NCBI RefSeq assembly: GCF_000757905.1
Contig: NZ_JRLH01000005.1
Length of the DNA: 64,000 nucleotides
Strand: one strand, 5' to 3'
Origin: Arsenophonus nilaparvatae
GTDB taxonomy: Bacteria; Pseudomonadota; Gammaproteobacteria; Enterobacterales; Enterobacteriaceae
Shown: one piece after another, positions 55,261 to 64,000 of the stretch
Numbering within the stretch: the first letter of the stretch is position 1
How the letters are laid out: the number at the start of each line of letters is the position of its first letter
Notes under the pieces: model-generated
Told to the model about the DNA's origin: nothing
The model's input: only the letters and a program-made list of their open reading frames with translations
The model's database searches: none
Translations under genes and position numbers: made by a program

Positions 55261-56448
55261 TTATATGGTGCTAATAAATACTATTATAAATAATAGCAAC
55301 GGAATTACTGGTTGATAAAAGCGAATGATTGTAATCTATTATCACTAGTAATTAAATTTTCAAGCTGCAAATATCAAATTCTATTTGCTAATAATATTTA
55401 AAATATATCCTTCTATATTAAATATATTTATTACTGTCAATTCAGTATAAAATTAAGTTTTTTACTTTATGCTAAACTTATCGTCAAGCTTGCGTTGACT
55501 AAAGAGAAAATGAAAAATTTATTTGATATTAACCAGCCGTTACTTTTAATCAACGATTAGTGGTTATTTTTATCTTGAACCGATTGTTTAGATGAAAAAT
55601 AGCAGTAGTATTCATCTGGATTAGCAGCCGGGCAGCATACATTACCGGGCCGTGTTGGTGTAATGTTTGGATTTAATTGACAGCGGTGATTGGTAAAAAG
55701 ATCAGTAGAAACTGATTCACTTGAAAATAAACAAAAAATCACTACCGGGCAAAAAATTTTAATCAAAGTATTTATATCGACTTAGGTTGTTGATAATTGG
55801 TATAATTATTTTATGTTGATAATTATATATTTCAATCTTTTTTGTAAAAAATTAGTCATGTTGTTTATAAGATAATGTTACCAGTATTTAATATCGGCAT
55901 CTTGCTAGCTGGTGACAAATATTTCTGCCAATAGCGTAAGTAAAGTTGAATTTTCAATTAACATTTTTTAGCGTTATTTATTTGCTGGTCTTTAATAATG
56001 ATCAACTAAAATTATAAATAAAAAATTTGGTTGTTGTTGTTTATGATAACTGATTAAATTTAAAGATAATTATATTAATATTAATCTTTGCTGGAAAAAA
56101 AACTGTTTGAACTTATAAATCGTGTTGCGTATTTTCTTTATTAAAATATGACAGACAATAAATTAAATAATTATTAATAAAATAAACAATTATGATGGTT
56201 TAAACTGCCTGCTAAGCATAATTACAGCGCAAAAATGTAATAAAATTTTAAATCATCAGCCAATATCAACCATAAAAAGAACCTATTATTCAGGAGAATA
56301 AATTATAGCAACAAGCAAAGGAGATTTTTGGAGTAAGCAAGGGGCATTTGGGCTTAACTATTTGCTAAACTGCCAATCCAAAAGCATGCCGATTTATTAT
56401 TTCCCACAGTAAAATATGTATCATTTACCTACCCTGGTATTATGTTTT
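55261..56448. other. AT-rich stretch between fliE and fliT
   Basis: About 1.2 kb with no confident gene. A 69-codon minus-strand frame at 55557-55766 starts only with TTG, has no ribosome site, but would encode a short hydrophobic leader and four later cysteines (NHRC, VCCPA, YYCYF). A plus-strand piece at 56306-56410 has AGGAG but only an ATA start (ATSKGDFWSKQGAFGLNYLL). Neither is recognised. Confidence 0.4.
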
Positions 56449-56472
56449 GACCGCTTATAGCGGTCTTTTTTT
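56449..56472 (+). terminator. Orphan Rho-independent terminator
   Basis: GACCGCT-TAT-AGCGGTC followed by seven T. No gene on this strand lies within the preceding kilobase except the weak piece at 56306-56410, so it may end a small RNA or leader transcript. Confidence 0.7.
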
Positions 56473-56571
56473 GTTTTATACAGATAAAATTGATTCTTGT
56501 TGAGTGAATAAAACTGGCGCGATATTGATGATTAGCTTAATAATAAAGTTGATAATTTAAGTCACATAAAC

Positions 56572-56910
56572 TTATTGTTCGACTGGATTATAATAGCATT
56601 CCAGCTGTTGTTGTTGAGCGGTCTGTCTAATAAAGGTTGTCAGTTGATGCACTCTGCTATGCATTAATTGCCGAATTTCACTTTCTTCACGCAATATTGT
56701 TTGCAACATTTTGGTTAATTTATGCTGTAAAGGCTCAGGCAATCCGGCAATGGCGCCTAACGCCGTCACCTGGCCAACCGCTTGGCGATAATCCGGTTCT
56801 ACAATTAATAGTTCCTCCCACTGCGCTTGTTGTGCCAGCATTAACATTTGCTGACTAATCGTCAGCAAATGATGGTAAGCAGGCAAAAAGATCTGTTGCT
56901 CACTGTTCAT
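56572..56910 (-). CDS. fliT: Flagellar chaperone FliT
   Basis: Chaperone of the cap protein FliD and anti-FlhDC factor, 112 aa, helical. The N-terminal part LPAYHHLLTISQQMLMLAQQ and WEELLIVEPDYRQAV fits FliT. The start overlaps fliS by 11 bases. Confidence 0.88.
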   Translation of the reverse strand: MNSEQQIFLPAYHHLLTISQQMLMLAQQAQWEELLIVEPDYRQAVGQVTALGAIAGLPEPLQHKLTKMLQTILREESEIRQLMHSRVHQLTTFIRQTAQQQQLECYYNPVEQ

Positions 56911-57307
56911 TAGATTGTGTTGCCGGATCGTTAAGTTGTGCCCATGTGTCTGCCGAGTCAGTCAATAATTTAATTACCTGTTGAATTCTGTCAACATCAT
57001 TATAAAGATTGGCATATAGCAACTGGCGGATCATATAGTCATACAGTAACGAGATATTTTCAGCAATTTCACCGCCATGCTCTAGATCAACGCCACTATT
57101 TAATCCCTCATTAATAATAGCAATCGCTTTTGAGATAGCACGGCTTTTTTGCTGAATATTATTTTGTTCAATATAAATTACCGCTCGTTTTAAGGCACTC
57201 AAGGCGCCATCAAATAAAATTTTTACTAGCTGATAAGGTGAAGCATTTAAAACCTGGCTTTCAATATCAACCTGAGTATATAAAGTTTCAGCTGCTGATG
57301 TATTCAT
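56900..57307 (-). CDS. fliS: Flagellin chaperone FliS
   Basis: Binds flagellin before export, 135 aa. LNASPYQLVKILFDGALSAL and KSRAISKAIAIINEGLNSGV followed by LYDYMIRQLLYANL are the family core. Three bases after fliD. Confidence 0.95.
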   Translation of the reverse strand: MNTSAAETLYTQVDIESQVLNASPYQLVKILFDGALSALKRAVIYIEQNNIQQKSRAISKAIAIINEGLNSGVDLEHGGEIAENISLLYDYMIRQLLYANLYNDVDRIQQVIKLLTDSADTWAQLNDPATQSNEQ

Positions 57308-57310
57308 AAT

Positions 57311-58714
57311 TTATTTCGTCAGTAAGGCCACTAAAGAGTTGCTGCTTTGTTTCATCTCGCTGATGGCTTTATCCATGGCAATAAATTTGTCCCGCTGAGT
57401 TTTAAGTTTTGCCTCTATATTCTTTTGCATACTTTCCATTTTTACATTGAGTATTTTTATTTGTTTATTCAGTGACTCTGTGTTGAGATGTAGTGGGCCT
57501 TCCAGGGTATCCAGGGTCTTTTTAAGATAATTAAAGGTTTCAGTGGCAAAGCCGGTTTTTTCACCATCGCCCATAAAAAATTGTTTAACTTTCGCCGGGT
57601 TATCTTTTAGTGTTTCATCCAGTTTTTTATCATCAATAGTTAATTTGCCTTCATGATTAAAACCGATACCAAAATGGTTCAAATGATTCATATCCGGCAG
57701 ATTTTGCACATTTAAGGTCATATTTTTTACTTGTGAGAAGATTATTGCTGAACCGCTATCGTTTAATAGTACGCCATTATTGGCAGAAGGCGCTTCACCT
57801 AATTTGGTTGGCTCATATTTGGTTTGTGTTTTGTAAAAGCTATGCAGATTATTGTAAGCATCAACCCAGTTTTTGATCGCCTTTTTAGTCGGTTCGATAT
57901 CGCGAGCTACAGTGACGGTTTCTGATATTAATCCGCCAGCTTTATCTTTTTCTGCCGTTTTAACCAGGGTAAATGTGATCCCTTCGGGCGCGTCTTTAAT
58001 TTCATTACTACTGTGCTCAATTTGGATACCATTAATCTCTACTATAGCATTTTTAGCAGCAACGGTTGGTTTCATTTGGTTACTATTTAAAACGCCATTT
58101 AGCTGACTATCACCTTTAACTTCAATCTCCATCGCCGAATCGGTGCCGGTTTTTTTGGCAGTAAGTACTAATTGATGTTCACCCTCTTTTATTTTAACCA
58201 GGCTAGCACTGACATTGCCATCGGCTCTATTGATTGCATCGCGGATCTCAATCAGTGATGTTTGCTGCTCGCTTAATTTAATTTCCAGCGGTTGTTTTTC
58301 ACTGTTTTGCTTGATAACTAATATCCGCTCTTGGCCTGCCGCAACAGGGCCAGCCAATTTTTTCTTTACATCATCAACCTTAGTGGTGGCTAATGATTGG
58401 GCCTGTGCCAGTTGCTCAACTTTTACCTCATAACTACCAGCAACCGCTTTTTCGTCGCTGCTAACAGTTACCGTGTTATGATTTTTACTGACTGAAGTGG
58501 TACTAATTTTATCAAACTTCATTAATGATTCAGCGGCTTGTTGTAATTTATCCAGCTGAGCCCGCAATGAACCATAAGCACTGATCTTTTGATTATATTT
58601 TTGTTGCTTCTGTTTTAACGGCCGCAATCTTTGCTTTTCATTGGCCTCCATACTATCCAGCCATTGATCAATTGGCATGCCTGATCCTACACCCAACGAA
58701 GTCATATTTGACAT
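57311..58714 (-). CDS. fliD: Flagellar filament cap protein FliD (HAP2)
   Basis: Filament cap of 467 aa. The N-terminal LGVGSGMPIDQWLDSMEANE and a C-terminal coiled coil ending MKQSSNSLVALL are typical. It starts the fliDST operon, driven by a sigma-28 promoter. Confidence 0.95.
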   Translation of the reverse strand: MSNMTSLGVGSGMPIDQWLDSMEANEKQRLRPLKQKQQKYNQKISAYGSLRAQLDKLQQAAESLMKFDKISTTSVSKNHNTVTVSSDEKAVAGSYEVKVEQLAQAQSLATTKVDDVKKKLAGPVAAGQERILVIKQNSEKQPLEIKLSEQQTSLIEIRDAINRADGNVSASLVKIKEGEHQLVLTAKKTGTDSAMEIEVKGDSQLNGVLNSNQMKPTVAAKNAIVEINGIQIEHSSNEIKDAPEGITFTLVKTAEKDKAGGLISETVTVARDIEPTKKAIKNWVDAYNNLHSFYKTQTKYEPTKLGEAPSANNGVLLNDSGSAIIFSQVKNMTLNVQNLPDMNHLNHFGIGFNHEGKLTIDDKKLDETLKDNPAKVKQFFMGDGEKTGFATETFNYLKKTLDTLEGPLHLNTESLNKQIKILNVKMESMQKNIEAKLKTQRDKFIAMDKAISEMKQSSNSLVALLTK

Positions 58715-58759
58715 GATTTTTCCCTATCCTATTTGATTAATTAAACCTTATTAAATTGA

Positions 58760-58786
58760 TTATCGGCCTCAGCTAATAGAAGTTAA
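58760..58786 (-). promoter_or_regulatory. Sigma-28 (FliA) class 3 promoter of fliDST
   Basis: On the minus strand TTAACTTC (58786-58779), 11 bases, then a perfect GCCGATAA (58767-58760), about 45 bases before fliD. Confidence 0.8.
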
Positions 58787-58822
58787 ATAATCAGGCCAAA
58801 TTAATTTATTGCCACAAAAAAT

Positions 58823-58849
58823 TAAAGTATCAAACCGCTGTGACGATAA
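58823..58849 (+). promoter_or_regulatory. Sigma-28 (FliA) class 3 promoter of fliC
   Basis: TAAAGTAT (58823-58830), 11 bases, GACGATAA (58842-58849), two bases from the consensus, about 60 bases upstream of the fliC start. Confidence 0.85.
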
Positions 58850-58907
58850 TCAAAACAGCCAAACGTTTTGGCCAATTAAAAAGTTAAATTTAAATAAAGG
58901 AATTATT

Positions 58908-60140
58908 ATGGCTCTGGTTATCAATACCAATATGTTTGCGTTAAATGCGCAAAAAGCATTAAATAAAACCCAAAATAACTTGGGCACTACTATCCAACGT
59001 CTATCTACTGGCCTGCGCATTAACAGTGCCAAAGACGATGCGGCTGGCATGTCAATTGCCAATGGCATGACCTCTAACATTATGGGTATGAAACAAGCGA
59101 CGCGTAACGCCAATGATGGTATCTCGTTAGCACAAACCGCCGAAGGGTCGTTGTCACAGGTGAATGATAACTTGCAGGCGATCCGTAATTTAGCGGTGCA
59201 GGCCAGTAACGGTACTAACTCAAACAAAGATATTGCGACGCTGCAAGCTGAAGTAACACAGCGTATAGAGGAAATTGGCCGTATTATTAACCAAGCCGAA
59301 TTTAACGGCAATAAAACATTAGATACCAATGGCACGATAATGCTGCAAACGGGTGCCAACCATGGTGAACAAATTGCGGTAAATGTAACGGCAACCACTA
59401 TCGCTACTCTAGATATTAAAGATATTGATTTAAATGTATTTGCAGCAGGTGCGTCATCGGGATCGGCAGCAACAATGCAGTATAACTCAACTGCAGCAAC
59501 AGCAGCTGGACTTGATGCCGATCTAACTTTCACCGGAAATACTGCCACAAATGCCTTGGATGCAGCTAACGTTACAATAACTAATGCTGGTGCTTCTGGT
59601 CTTACGGTAGGTAATGCATTAAGCTCAGGGTATGAGTTGCATCAAAAGCTGGATAATACAACGGGTAATGCGGTTGCTGATCAATATGTATTGAAAACGA
59701 CTGCAGGCGACGTTTACGAGGTGACTTTAGCAGCTGATGCTAGTGGTGCTGATAAAGAAGTGGGTATCACAGTTGGTACTAAAATTAACACTAGCCATGC
59801 CGGTACTGTAGGTACGGCCTTACCAGGTGGCCAAGGTACAGGTCAAGGTGCAGGTTCGGTAACACCGGATCAAGTTTTTGCAAAACTTGATAAAGCCTTG
59901 GATGATGTCTCTGCTAAACGTAGCCAATGGGGTGCCATACAGAGCCGGTTGGAATCAGCGGTTGAGAATTTAACCAATACGGTTAACAACCTGTCTGCTG
60001 CCCGTAGCCGTATTCTGGATGCCGATTTTGCGGAAGAAGTGTCTAACTTAAGTAATGCCCAAATCTTGCAACAAGCGGGCACCACAGTATTGGCAATGGC
60101 TAATCAGTCTAACCAGTCAGTGCTTTCTTTACTGCGTTAA
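58908..60140 (+). CDS. fliC: Flagellin FliC
   Basis: Filament subunit, 410 aa. The start is the ATG at 58908 (MALVINTNMFALNAQKALNK); the frame is open upstream to 58809 but those residues are not flagellin and span the promoter. Conserved D0/D1 ends include LSTGLRINSAKDDAAGMSIA, LQAIRNLAVQASNGTNS, the region seen by TLR5, and C-terminal ILQQAGTTVLAMANQSNQSV. The middle (about 170-310) is Ala/Thr/Gly-rich and variable. Confidence 0.97.
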   Translation: MALVINTNMFALNAQKALNKTQNNLGTTIQRLSTGLRINSAKDDAAGMSIANGMTSNIMGMKQATRNANDGISLAQTAEGSLSQVNDNLQAIRNLAVQASNGTNSNKDIATLQAEVTQRIEEIGRIINQAEFNGNKTLDTNGTIMLQTGANHGEQIAVNVTATTIATLDIKDIDLNVFAAGASSGSAATMQYNSTAATAAGLDADLTFTGNTATNALDAANVTITNAGASGLTVGNALSSGYELHQKLDNTTGNAVADQYVLKTTAGDVYEVTLAADASGADKEVGITVGTKINTSHAGTVGTALPGGQGTGQGAGSVTPDQVFAKLDKALDDVSAKRSQWGAIQSRLESAVENLTNTVNNLSAARSRILDADFAEEVSNLSNAQILQQAGTTVLAMANQSNQSVLSLLR

Positions 60141-60174
60141 TAGTTTAATTAGTCATTATTTTGGTAATTCTTTG

Positions 60175-60200
60175 CAGGCCGGCTTTTGCCGGCCTGTATT
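60175..60200 (+). terminator. Terminator of fliC
   Basis: CAGGCCGGC-TTTT-GCCGGCCTG (60175-60196), GC-rich nine-base stem, 34 bases after the fliC stop; the T run after it is weak. Confidence 0.7.
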
Positions 60201-60551
60201 ATAAAATAGGCTAAGATATTATCGCCATCACTGTTAAAATCAATAATTATTAATAGCAATTAATTGTAATATGGTGTGATCGTCGCAAGCTATCCTGCCT
60301 GATTCACTGATATCCCTCCTGACGGCACCATCCTCAAGCAACAAAGTATTGCCCTAAATGACGATCAATTAGCCTAAGTCAATGCTTTTGACACTGGCCA
60401 TAATTTGCCGCTAGGTTCCGTGTTCGGTTAACTGAGGTGGTTAAAAATAATAGATAAGTAAAAAAAGCCCGTTTTATAGTACTATTTACGCCATTATTTG
60501 CCGCCTCAATTTCGGATAATAAGCGCCTGTTATCAATGACAGGTGCTTACG
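60201..60551. other. Intergenic stretch before fliA
   Basis: About 350 bases. It should hold the fliAZ promoter; a GGATAA box near 60514 is suggestive but no matching upstream box was found. No gene seen. Confidence 0.4.
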
Positions 60552-61274
60552 GTGAACGATCTCTACACCCAGGATGGGATAATTGAAAAAGATGTACTAT
60601 TGGAGCGCTATCTTCCTTTAGTACGTCATGAAGCATTAAAACTGCAAGTGAGATTACCTGCTAGCGTGCAACTGGATGATTTAATTCAGGCTGGCGGTAT
60701 TGGTTTGTTAGATGCGATCGAGCGATTTGATATGACGCAAGGTACCGCTTTTGCTACTTATGCCGTGCAACGGGTACGTGGCGCGATGTTAGATGAATTA
60801 CGCGCCCGCGATTGGGTGCCGCGTAGTGTGCGCCGTCTGGCGCGGGAAGGGGCCAAAGTGATGCAGCAGCTTGAGCAAGCACTAGGCCGACCGGCGAGCG
60901 AGCAGGAGATTGCTGATAAGTTGCACATCGGTCTGTCGGAGTATCAGCAGTTATTGCAGGATAGCAACAATAGTCAATTATGCTCTTATGATGAGTGGCA
61001 TGAAGTGCATGGTGAGAGCTGTGAACCGATTATTGAGGTTGACGACGAGCGAAATCCGCTGCAAACTTTAATAGCAACTGATATTCGCAAAAATATTATA
61101 AAGGCGATAGAATGTTTGCCTGAAAGGGAAAAAATGGTTTTGACGCTCTATTATCAAGAAGATCTGAACCTGAAGGAGATAGGCGCGGTGTTGAATGTCG
61201 GGGAATCCCGCGTCAGCCAGCTACATAGCCAGGCGATAAAACGGCTACGAGTGCGCTTAAATCCAGATAAATAA
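60552..61274 (+). CDS. fliA: Flagellar sigma factor FliA (sigma-28)
   Basis: Directs class 3 flagellar transcription. The start is placed at GTG 60552 (NDLYTQDGIIEKD), aligning with E. coli FliA, which also starts with GTG; another GTG is three codons upstream. Regions 2 (LIQAGGIGLLDAIERFD, AVQRVRGAMLDELRARDWVP), 3 and 4 (LPEREKMVLTLYYQEDLNLK) are complete. 240 aa. Confidence 0.95.
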   Translation: MNDLYTQDGIIEKDVLLERYLPLVRHEALKLQVRLPASVQLDDLIQAGGIGLLDAIERFDMTQGTAFATYAVQRVRGAMLDELRARDWVPRSVRRLAREGAKVMQQLEQALGRPASEQEIADKLHIGLSEYQQLLQDSNNSQLCSYDEWHEVHGESCEPIIEVDDERNPLQTLIATDIRKNIIKAIECLPEREKMVLTLYYQEDLNLKEIGAVLNVGESRVSQLHSQAIKRLRVRLNPDK

Positions 61275-61321
61275 TATTTTTTATTTTTTTGTTTACGATT
61301 TACACACAGGGCTTATCTAAT

Positions 61322-61837
61322 ATGTCTGTTTCTAACCAAAAGAAGCGGCCGCTGAGCCGTTATATTAAAGACTATAAACATAGTCAAATTCACTGCGCAC
61401 ACTGTAACAAAACCCTTGATCGGATTTCATTGGTGTTTAATGATCAAATTCTGAATAAAGAAGCGATTTCAGCGATGACTGAGCTGGTTGATGGGCAAGC
61501 TTGGGCCGAGTTACAGCATAAATTTACCGCGTTATGTCGTTTTTGTAGTGAAATCTATTGTAATAGTGATACTGGCTATTTTGATATTATGTCGTTTAAA
61601 CAGTATCTGTTTAAAGAGACTGAAATGAGCCATAGTACCGTACGTGAATATGTGGTGCGGCTGCGTCGACTGGATGAGTTGTTAAGTGAAATACAATTTC
61701 CGCTCGCTGAATTGGAGATTGAAAAAATTCAGGCTCAGATGCAGGATAAAATGACCGACTCTGCCTTTAGTAATTACAATATTGCGTTGCGTAAATATGA
61801 GCAATTCCTAGACTGGCAGGCCGATCACTCAGCATAA
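61322..61837 (+). CDS. fliZ: Flagellar regulator FliZ
   Basis: Regulator that in Salmonella and E. coli limits RpoS-type transcription and tunes flagellar genes. It has the SAM-like N-terminal fold (KRPLSRYIKDYKHSQIHCAH) with paired CxxC cysteines and REYVVRLRRLDELL, the DNA-binding segment. The ATG at 61322 (171 aa) fits the family start. It follows fliA by 47 bases, same operon. Confidence 0.9.
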   Translation: MSVSNQKKRPLSRYIKDYKHSQIHCAHCNKTLDRISLVFNDQILNKEAISAMTELVDGQAWAELQHKFTALCRFCSEIYCNSDTGYFDIMSFKQYLFKETEMSHSTVREYVVRLRRLDELLSEIQFPLAELEIEKIQAQMQDKMTDSAFSNYNIALRKYEQFLDWQADHSA

Positions 61838-61881
61838 GGTTGCTATGGATAGAAACTAAATTATTTCACAGTTATTAGATA

Positions 61882-61914
61882 AATAAAGCCTTAGCAAATC
61901 GCTAAGGCTTTATT
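61882..61914. terminator. Bidirectional terminator between fliZ and putA
   Basis: Perfect 14-base arms (61882-61895 and 61901-61914) that read AATAAAGCCTTAGC and its complement with a five-base loop, between convergent genes. Confidence 0.85.
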
Positions 61915-61929
61915 GTTGGCAATGAAAAA

Positions 61930-64000
61930 TTATTCTAGTGTCATTAAACTGGCATTGCCGCCGGCCGCCGCAGTATTGACACTGATAGCTCGTTCATGGA
62001 CTAAACGCTCAAGGAATAAATGCTGGTCTCCGGATCGATATCCTTGCACGGAAATAATTGGCCCGTCACGTTCAGCCACTGCTTGACAAACAGTTTGTAA
62101 CTGATTGCGATCGCCATGAAAAATAACCCCATCAAATTGGCAGTCGGTTAGTTGCCAATTATCAGCTAGCCTGATCATCTGGTTGACTAAAGCAGGCAAC
62201 TCTGCCTGCAATTGCTGCTGGATGGCATTATTTGGCCATAGCACCTGACATCCCATCGCTAACACTGCTGCTAGCTGGATCACTGCATCTGCTTGTGTTT
62301 CCGCCAGACACAAAATCCGCCCGCGTGGCACTAGCCTATAACTATTATGCTCTCCGGTTGGGCCGGGCAGCTGATGGCAGATGCCGGTTGCGGTCAATGG
62401 CTGATAGAGGTCAATAACCGCAGCAACAGTTGCATGATGGCGATTTTTTACCTAATCACAGAAGGCAGCAAAGGGCGTTAATGGCTGCAATGATGGTTGG
62501 CCATGTTTAACTGGATAGCGATTATCTGGTGGCGTAAACAGTTTATCCATGATGGTAGCTGGCCTTTGGCTGAGCAATCGATAGAGATAAAGCGGGCCAC
62601 CGGCTTTTGGCCCGGTACCCGATAGTCCTTCTCCGCCAAATGGTTGTACCCCAACTACCGCACCGACCATATTGCGGTTAACATAAATATTACCTACTTT
62701 GGCCGTCTGGCAAACGTCGGCGATAGTTTCATCAATACGGCTATGCAGCCCTAAAGTTAAGCCATAACCTGAGTCATTAATTTGTTTGATCAGGCTGGTT
62801 AGTTGATGGCGCTTAAAGCGTAAAATATGTAGTACCGGGCCAAAAATTTCATTTTTCAGTTCATTAAAATGGTCAATTTCAATTAAGGTGGGTCGGACAA
62901 AGGTGCCTTGTTGCCATTGATTATCATGCTGTTGGCTAGTTTGCTCAGCCTGATACAGGGTTTTCCCTGCTTGACGCAGCTGGGCAATGTGCTGTTCGAT
63001 ATTCTGCTGTGCTTCGCTATCAATGACCGGGCCAATATCGGTTGCCAGCTGGCTAGGATCACCGATTCGGTATTCGGCTATCGCACCTTTTAACATCGTC
63101 AGTGTGCGTTCAGCGACCTCTTCCTGGATACAAAGAATACGTAGGGCAGAGCAGCGTTGACCGGCACTATCGAAGGCTGAAATGATAACGTCATTGACAA
63201 CTTGCTCCGTCAGTGCGGATGAATCAACAATCATGGCATTTAAGCCGCCGGTTTCGGCAATCAGTGGAATGGGCTGTTGCTGAGCATTGAGTCGGCCGGC
63301 AAGATTATGCTGGATCAGTTTGGCCACCTGGGTTGAACCGGTAAACATCACACCGTCCGTCCGCTTGTCACTGATCAGTTTGCTACCCACTCGCTCGCCG
63401 CTACCGGGCAGCAGCTGGAGAACGTCGCGGGGAATGCCCGCCTGGTGCAGTAACTCAACCGCTAGCATGGCAATAATCGGTGTTTGCTCTGCCGGTTTGG
63501 CCAATACGCTATTACCGCTCGCTAAAGCGGCAGCGATTTGGCCGCTAAAAATCGCCAGTGGGAAATTCCACGGACTAATGCAAACCACCACACCCAGTGG
63601 CGAATAGCTTTCATTATTGAAATTTTCACTGATCTGTACGGCGTAGTAACGCAAAAAATCGATCGCTTCGCGCACTTCAGCAATGGCATTACTAAAGGTT
63701 TTGCCGGCTTCACGGATCAATACGCCAATTAAACGGGAGAATTGCTGCTCCATCAGGCTAGCCGCTTGTTGCAAAATGGCCGCTCGTTCTATGACGGGAA
63801 TCGTCGCCCAGCGAGTAGCTGCGTCGGTAGCAATTTCCAACGCATGCTCGACGTCGGTTAGACTTGCTTCATGGACATAGCCGACGATATCGTCAAAATT
63901 AGCCGGATTAGTGATCGGCTGTCGGGCTGAAATTTCAGTCGGCGAGGGTGGTTCTCCTGCCAGTAAAGGTTTAACCTGATAACAGAGAGGGGTGGTCAGT
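61930..64000 (-). pseudogene. putA: Bifunctional proline dehydrogenase / P5C dehydrogenase PutA, 3' part, with an in-frame amber codon
   Basis: Oxidises proline to glutamate at the membrane. The visible part is the aldehyde-dehydrogenase half and C-terminal domain, open to the window edge: VREAGKTFSNAIAEVREA, PWNFPLAIFSGQIAAALASG, catalytic Glu in LIAETGG and Cys in SAGQRCSALR, and LSVNTAAAGGNASLM-like end (here ISVNTAAAGGNASLM). One TAG at 62452-62454 interrupts it after ALDH, between TPFAAFCD and VKNRHHATV, with the same frame continuing for about 173 codons. A CAG to TAG change would explain it. The protein would lose about the last 175 residues unless the amber codon is suppressed. Confidence 0.9.

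Noticed and set aside
58809..58907. N-terminal extension of flagellin
   Set aside because: It covers the sigma-28 promoter and is not flagellin; the true start is the ATG at 58908.
58850..59548. Long minus-strand frame opposite fliC
   Set aside because: Shadow caused by the biased codon use of flagellin; no motif or ribosome site.
1..64000. CRISPR arrays, tRNA and rRNA genes, prophage or plasmid replication genes
   Set aside because: No regularly spaced repeats, cloverleaf-like genes, rRNA sequence or phage and replication genes were seen in any part.

Overview
The window is a piece of an AT-rich enterobacterial chromosome. The conserved blocks ygfZ / sdhE-ygfX / fldB / xerD-dsbC-recJ-prfB-lysS, the flagellar gene order and putA are all typical of Enterobacterales. 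The AT-rich spacers, decaying genes, an Ysc-type injectisome, an LRR effector and secreted hydrolases suggest an insect-associated Morganellaceae member; an Arsenophonus-like organism is my best guess, inferred from content and not proven.

Layout. (1) 1-13044 is the old backbone from ygfZ to lysS, with prfB read through a programmed frameshift. It is interrupted between fldB and xerD by about 4 kb holding a probable ArcZ-like small RNA, a subtilisin-like S8 protease and a GH39-like glycoside hydrolase. (2) 13166-20442 is accessory: queH, an exported clan GH-D (alpha-galactosidase-like) hydrolase, a small exported two-cysteine protein, an NlpC/P60 lipoprotein and a frameshifted IpaH/SlrP-type LRR effector. 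(3) 20701-27471 is an Aga cluster (kbaY-agaF-E-W-V-agaS-kbaZ-agaR) for uptake and breakdown of N-acetylgalactosamine or galactosamine, without agaA. The exported GH-D enzyme could supply its substrate. (4) 28540-30101 holds a short-chain dehydrogenase and a YdiY-like outer-membrane protein. (5) 30510-35864 is a decaying Ysc-type type III secretion cluster. sctL, K, J and I are intact; sctG lacks a start; sctU carries several frameshifts; sctT is split at a run of nine T; sctS is cut off. (6) 35865-37320 is an IS110-family element sitting between the sctS fragment and a 5'-truncated flgH, which marks a rearrangement joint. (7) 37321-61837 is a flagellar block: flgH'-I-J-K-L, then pheC (periplasmic cyclohexadienyl dehydratase), fliR to fliF on the minus strand, fliE, fliT-S-D, fliC, fliA and fliZ. 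Apart from flgH these genes look intact, and sigma-28 promoters are visible before flgK, fliD and fliC. (8) From 61930 to the end is putA, broken by one in-frame amber codon.

The contrast between the intact flagellar export genes and the broken injectisome export genes, with an IS at the joint, is the main structural story. The most unusual signals are the ArcZ-like RNA outside its usual neighbourhood, the homopolymer frameshifts in sctT and sctU, the broken LRR effector, the putative IS110 bridge-RNA region, and the GalNAc scavenging set.
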